Of a stretch of DNA of 64,000 nucleotides, positions 62,801-64,000 are shown piece after piece. Position numbers and translations under genes: made by a program. How positions within the stretch are numbered: the stretch's first letter is position 1; each line of letters opens with the position of its first letter. Source of the DNA: Diphasiastrum complanatum. Lineage: Eukaryota; Streptophyta; Lycopodiopsida; Lycopodiales; Lycopodiaceae. The notes below the pieces were generated by a model. That model was not told the DNA's origin. It saw only the letters and a list, made by a program, of their open reading frames with translations, and made no database searches. The DNA lies in the NCBI GenBank assembly GCA_029204225.1, contig CM055105.1:16563353-16627352 (forward strand), in the 5' to 3' direction.

Positions 62801-64000
62801 CAGTTCATTGGTGGCCGCTGCAGTTCCGGGTACAACTTCAAAGAGCTGTGTTGCAATTGCTAGCTGCTCAAATGGAGACCTTTGGCGTTTCGATTGTAGT
62901 CCATCTTGCATATCTCACCAGCGAATCAATCGCGAGGTTGGAAGTGCGAAAGTAAGAAATGATCATTCTTTTGGCATATTTGCCTTGAATGGTTTCAGTC
63001 CAGGGTCATTAGTTTGGCGATCTGGTGTGGGATTTCCTGAAGAGGGATGGCAACAGTTTCTGCTGTTGACTGCATGGGGATTGGAATGCTGGGATGTTGA
63101 GCTTACAGGGAAGACTGTGGCTATGGCCTGGTTGTATGATATTTCTCAAGATGCAGATATTCAAAGAGATCTTGCAGGTCAAAAGGAAGTATGGCTTCTG
63201 GATGTTCAAGTGGATGAAACCGGGAAAGTTTTTACAGTCCTGGCTGCATCCTTCTCAAAAGATAGAGTAAATAGTTTAAGTTACATGCAGTACTCTCTAC
63301 TAACATTTCTTCATACTCCGCATTCCAAAAGGTTTGAGGGTGAGAAACAGGGAAAATTTGTGGAGAAGAAGGCGCCTATTCAAGTTATTCTTCCAAAAGC
63401 GAGGGTGGAAGAAGAAGAGTTTCTGTATTCTATGCGTCTCCGAGTGGGTGGACGACCTTCAGGATCGGCCATGGTCTTGGCTGGTGATGGAACTGCGACA
63501 ATTGCTCATTATTGGAATGGAATTGGTCGGCTTTATCAGTTCGACCTTGCATGGGATGCAGGTAGGGTTTTTGATGCTTCTGTTGTCCCTTCCCTAGAAG
63601 ACACTGATGAGGGGGCTTGGCTTGTTCTCACGGAAAAAGCAGGAGTTTGGGCTATACCTGAAAAGGCTGTACTCTTGGGGGCTGTTGAACCACCTGAAAG
63701 AAGTCTTTCTCGCAGAATGAGTTCCAGTGAAGATTCATCCAAAGAACAGAGAAGGAAGCTGTTGTTTGGAAACAGCTCGTCCCTCAGACAGGGAAGACCT
63801 GCAACAGACTCTATGGAAGAGAACAGACAAGAAGTTCCAACAAAAACTATCAGTCAACGGCCATTACAGGACGATGAGGCAGAGGCAACTGTGGGACGTT
63901 TGTTTCACCAGTATGTGCTTTCTGGGAAGATCGATGGAGTATTAGAAAAACTGCAACAAGCTGGTGCATTTGAACAAGAAGGAGAGATGAACGTGTTTGC
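38306..64000 (+). CDS. NUP133: Nucleoporin NUP133, N-terminal part (3' end outside window)
   Basis: Subunit of the Y-shaped (Nup107-160) scaffold of the nuclear pore. It supports mRNA export and pore assembly and, in plants, symbiotic and immune signalling (established for the family). Exons are 38306-38550, 38672-38796 and 62326 to beyond 64000. Junction phases fit (2, then 1) with GT-AG ends, giving about 681 codons here. It starts MFSPASSTRSKFGGGRGNP, matching the plant MFSP start, with SSSWLPYSALAT corresponding to the conserved W..RLSVLAR segment. Exon 2 has EPIFVCDFPHQLR, matching the plant EPV.YVGEFPQLVR segment. Exon 3 begins DLPGTHGGMDGRTGLSW and continues through the beta-propeller (HGDHLFVWSHISSA, SWLVCIV, GDLWRFDC). 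Plant NUP133 is about 1,260 aa, so the helical C-terminal half is missing. Intron 2 is 23.5 kb of nested transposons, yet the frame is intact. Confidence 0.9.
38672..38796 (+). CDS. NUP133: NUP133 exon 2
   Basis: 125 nt after the acceptor TTCAG. It encodes NTPFLRSGDYAALDGREPIF and continues VCDFPHQLR...TQRL. The donor is GTAATA. It is too short for ordinary ORF finding and was recognised by similarity to the FVGEFPQLVR segment of plant NUP133 and by phase. Confidence 0.78.
38797..39530 (-). mobile_element. LINE-like 3' end fragment ending AATAAA-(CT)n
   Basis: In minus sense the sequence ends GGACAATAAATCTCTCTC at 38884-38848, the same AATAAA-(CT)n junction seen in LINE A and LINE C. The body (39317-38885) shows no recognised domain. 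A short segment near 39450-39490 has GAACCG/CGGTTC words like those of the foldback elements. Confidence 0.45.
39531..40230 (-). mobile_element. LINE 3' fragment (element C) with zinc-binding C-terminus
   Basis: Minus-strand sequence encodes the cysteine/histidine C-terminal region that follows RT in many LINEs (ETGRYSGTPREAQFCSMC, then KESHFLFRCSAYYEIR, about 40080-39960). One in-frame stop precedes it. The 3' UTR ends TTAATAAAGATCTCTCTC at 39550-39531. The 5' part is missing. Confidence 0.7.
40530..40960. repeat. Dispersed repeat shared with 26215-26600
   Basis: About 75% similar by eye over a core (40660-40790 against 26330-26480), including GATGATAATGAGCACAA-like and CGCGTACTC words. No termini or coding content were identified. 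The other copy interrupts the gypsy remnant. Confidence 0.5.
41290..43160 (-). pseudogene. LINE endonuclease/RT/C-terminal coding remnant
   Basis: L1-type order is kept: the endonuclease GDF.AR motif, RT with the AGFR...DHVFALK motif, and the C-terminal Cys/His region. Frames are broken throughout. L1-type enzymes nick DNA and prime reverse transcription at the nick (family knowledge); this copy cannot. Confidence 0.7.
43164..43854 (-). repeat. 3' LTR of Copia-1
   Basis: 691 bp; on the minus strand it begins TGTTAGAAGTCACTA and ends GAGTTCCGACA. It pairs with 47431-48114. Confidence 0.93.
43855..44052 (-). pseudogene. Copia RT remnant of Copia-1
   Basis: The minus strand encodes the stretch around the copia RT active site and after it (FLDDLLFTGSCDKLIESEKK, then DLHYYLGIEVWR). 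The first residue of the usual YVDD box is altered. The rest of RT and the RNase H are absent, because the polypurine tract and LTR follow directly. Confidence 0.8.
44060..46267 (-). other. Copia-1 interior, coding family not recognised
   Basis: About 2.2 kb between the primer-site side and the RT remnant. I see no gag, protease or integrase motif. Near 46000-46240, words such as TGCGCCCAATCTGC recur. It may be non-coding filler of a LARD-like element or badly decayed gag. Confidence 0.45.
46315..46387 (+). other. tRNA-like sequence in TRIM LTR 1
   Basis: 73 nt. GGGCGGA pairs with TCTGTCC (two G-T pairs). The D-stem is GCTC/GAGC, the T-stem CTGGG/CCTAG with loop TTCGAAT, and A is at the discriminator position. 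A box TAGCTCAGTGGT and B box GGTTCGAATCC fit the Pol III consensus. The anticodon arm (TCCCATCCGGTATGAGGGA) does not form a normal 5-bp stem and 7-nt loop, so this is tRNA-derived and unlikely to be a working tRNA. Confidence 0.8.
46559..46631 (+). other. tRNA-like sequence in TRIM LTR 2
   Basis: As copy 1, but with CTCAATGG in the A-box region (G to A). The B box is intact. Confidence 0.8.
46803..46875 (+). other. tRNA-like sequence in TRIM LTR 3
   Basis: As copy 1, but the acceptor stem starts GGGCGAA, which weakens one pair. A and B boxes are intact. Confidence 0.8.
47051..47123 (+). other. tRNA-like sequence in TRIM LTR 4
   Basis: A and B boxes are intact. The T-stem starts CTAGG instead of CTGGG, which restores an A-T pair. 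It is followed by the extra 16 bp of the long LTR form. Confidence 0.8.
47311..47383 (+). other. tRNA-like sequence in TRIM LTR 5
   Basis: Same as copy 1 in both boxes and stems, with the extra 16 bp (around CATATTATGATTTAT) before the LTR end. Confidence 0.8.
47431..48114 (-). repeat. 5' LTR of Copia-1
   Basis: 684 bp, matching 43164-43854 with a modest number of substitutions and small indels. On the minus strand it is followed directly by the primer site. Confidence 0.93.
48666..49095 (-). repeat. 3' LTR of Copia-2
   Basis: 430 bp; on the minus strand it begins TGTTGGAAATGATGGC and ends CAGATCCTTACA. Confidence 0.95.
49155..52264 (-). pseudogene. Copia-2 integrase, RT and RNase H, with broken frames
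   Basis: In minus order: integrase N-terminal LWHKRLGHLSQTGL (about 52100), FVTFIDDTTRKVCAY, then RTDNGGEFCSKVF and the GTPQRNGVAERMNHTIMER core (51690-51590). RT follows with ALANKWVYKLKHG (about 50780), KARLVAKGFAQKRGVDYNEI and the intact LYVDDMLLAGND box (about 50320). RNase H has VAEYVAATEAYKELIWLQRL (49480), DSQSAIQLAKN and TKHIDIRYHYIRQ. Frames break near 51700, 51000-51220 and 50520. The RNase H segment is disrupted at about 49490-49750 by a small rearranged, repeated segment. Confidence 0.9.
52279..53044 (-). pseudogene. Copia-2 gag (second part) and protease start
   Basis: After the gypsy insertion, gag resumes with HLAEYLNDFNVICSQLASV (about 53030) and continues through a basic Ser/Lys linker to the knuckle CFHCGRKGHLKKNC (about 52690). 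The protease start is WVIDSEASYHVT (about 52430). The catalytic D-S-G motif reads D-S-E, a G-to-A type change that should abolish activity. Confidence 0.88.
53045..53523 (+). repeat. 5' LTR of the gypsy
   Basis: Begins TGTTAGAGTCCAG and ends GGCTTGTGACA. By eye it differs from the 3' LTR at about 13 sites, all transitions, with no indels. Confidence 0.96.
53580..54380. other. Gypsy 5' untranslated region
   Basis: Leader between primer site and gag, with repeated words AGCGCTG, GATCTAGCGC and CTGTTCCAGC. No conserved open frame. Confidence 0.6.
54381..55440 (+). pseudogene. Gypsy gag with two compensating frameshifts
   Basis: It starts MEEDRVDIPLSPPVALPSPP with a Pro-rich N-terminus. The capsid-like part is split by a shift near 54805 (before APSTWLEFKRAFRAQFIPP). 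A second shift near 55375 falls within the CCHC knuckle (FCLGKHLFKDCP can be read across frames) and returns to the original frame used by pol. Confidence 0.88.
55440..56462 (+). pseudogene. Gypsy protease and start of RT
   Basis: The aspartic protease motif LVLFDTGSSHNIINSRVV is at about 55655. The start of RT is HRIELVPGASPVCRPPHRMS and SAFASPILLVKK at the end. A TAG at 56460 takes the place of a codon that is usually Gln or Lys before DGSFRMCVDYR. Confidence 0.9.
56463..57122 (+). pseudogene. Gypsy reverse transcriptase core
   Basis: MCVDYRGLNKITVKHMYP, then FSKIDLKSGYHQIRIRDED, then the active-site box FIDDILVF (usually YIDDILVF) at about 56780, then SFLGFCKFYRRFVRNYS. It ends at TGA 57120 in a place usually occupied by Trp. 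Confidence 0.92.
57123..57938 (+). pseudogene. Gypsy RNase H and integrase zinc-binding domain
   Basis: RNase H has DLETDASGIAVGAVLSQEG, THEQELYAIIHALK and YTDHHTLRYF. The HHCC start of integrase is HECHDSPCAGHPGIDKTSEL with HYFWPRLQRDVREYV. A TAG at 57936 interrupts it just before CTACQ. Confidence 0.92.
57939..59078 (+). pseudogene. Gypsy integrase core and chromodomain
   Basis: The integrase DDE core has SMDFIVGLPKTHNGFNSV, IVSDRDPKFTGNFW and HTDGQTERVNQILEDMLR. The GPY-like region follows (CGPWLIIKKVS). The C-terminal chromodomain is EYLVTWKGHPLSDATWE. Stops at 58559 and 58773 both read as Gln-codon transitions. Chromodomains guide integration to heterochromatin in chromoviruses (family knowledge). 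Confidence 0.9.
59100..59578 (+). repeat. 3' LTR of the gypsy
   Basis: 479 bp, same ends as the 5' LTR, followed by TCTCC. Confidence 0.96.
59579..59932 (-). pseudogene. Copia-2 gag, N-terminal part
   Basis: The start ATG is at 59932 (MGSSSTHDLEKFDGKNF). A short duplication with the word CAGATGGAAGATGTCCTG shifts the frame. The region then reads QKDLYRPIGGAAKKPATM and TAEGAWKKLHGMYEK, ending MKKLDNLKMGDV at the gypsy insertion point. Confidence 0.85.
59940..60376 (-). other. Copia-2 5' untranslated region with GGGCCAGGA repeats
   Basis: Between the primer site and gag ATG. On the plus strand it contains about ten copies of a CTCCTGGCCC(G/T)TxGCTCACC-like word at about 20-bp spacing (60013-60215). 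It is a minisatellite within the leader. Confidence 0.75.
60377..60806 (-). repeat. 5' LTR of Copia-2
   Basis: 430 bp, same ends as the 3' LTR. The flanking GAGTG at 60807-60811 is followed by GAGCTCCCCC, which continues the interrupted LINE D side. Confidence 0.95.
60812..62325. other. NUP133 intron 2, 3' part
   Basis: AT-rich, no coding sequence. At 60990-61060 and 61297-61370 are palindrome-like patches (GGTTCTGAACC; GCGTTCCGG...CGGAACGC) like the foldback words elsewhere in the window. The last 40 nt include TTGCTTTTCCCTCAG, a strong acceptor. Confidence 0.55.
62326..64000 (+). CDS. NUP133: NUP133 exon 3 (partial, open to window end)
   Basis: The acceptor is TTTTCCCTCAG at 62325. 1,675 nt are open with no stop, encoding beta-propeller sequence up to GEMNVFA at the edge. 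A low-complexity Ser-rich loop (RLSGSSTRRSMPSSGGVNAS) interrupts the propeller as in other plants. The RRMSSSEDSS region lies near the propeller end. Confidence 0.93.

Noticed and set aside
62952-62998. Possible 47-nt mini-intron (GTAAGA...TTTCAG) in NUP133 exon 3
   Set aside because: It is shorter than plant introns usually are, and removing it would shift the frame. The reading frame continues correctly when it is kept.

Overview
This is plant nuclear DNA. It holds two conserved plant genes with canonical GT-AG introns, and most of the rest is Ty1/copia and Ty3/gypsy LTR retrotransposons primed by initiator tRNA-Met, LINEs, hAT-like foldback elements and long (CT)n/(GA)n microsatellites. 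Very long, transposon-filled introns fit a medium or large angiosperm genome. An early-diverging lineage is possible, but the species cannot be fixed from sequence alone.

Layout. Positions 1-2383: AT-rich flank and the PUB 3' UTR. Positions 2384-17417, minus strand: a four-exon U-box/ARMADILLO E3 ubiquitin ligase of the PUB10/11/13/14 (SPL11) type, about 635 aa. Its 11.9-kb first intron contains an ORF1-only LINE (8449-9903) and two hAT-like foldback elements with 8-bp target duplications (12065-12274 and 14584-15345). Positions 17418-20700: probable PUB promoter and 5' UTR with several CACGTG G-boxes, then a tandem duplication. Positions 20700-38300: intergenic transposon layer, made of a decayed gypsy element split by a deleted copia (23262-25683), a LINE ORF1 copy next to a 0.5-kb (GA)n tract, a complete but dead copia (29399-35231) and another copia fragment. 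Positions 38306-64000, plus strand: the nucleoporin NUP133 gene, running off the window. Its exons 1 and 2 are small and separated by 121 bp. Exon 3 starts 23.5 kb downstream and is open to the window end.

NUP133 intron 2 (38797-62325) is a nested set of insertions. Minus-strand LINE copies are the base. Copia-1 (43164-48114, duplication AAGGT) lies in one LINE and itself carries a tandem array of miniature LTR elements (46273-47412, duplication GAAAC). Copia-2 (48666-60806, duplication GAGTG) lies in the 5' part of the same LINE and is split by a chromovirus-type gypsy (53045-59578, duplication TCTCC). I read all these boundaries directly, with matching 5-bp target duplications.

The most unusual object is the miniature array. 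It has five LTRs of 128-144 bp and four internal segments of about 115 bp, each internal segment having a tRNA-iMet primer-binding site and a polypurine tract. Every LTR contains a tRNA-like sequence with intact A and B boxes of the RNA polymerase III promoter. It looks like a TRIM element that has captured a tRNA, in parallel with the known Cassandra TRIMs that carry 5S rRNA. A second pattern is that LINE 3' ends here read AATAAA followed at once by (CT)n, and LINE 5' ends also abut (CT)n tracts. This suggests a microsatellite tail or microsatellite-directed insertion.
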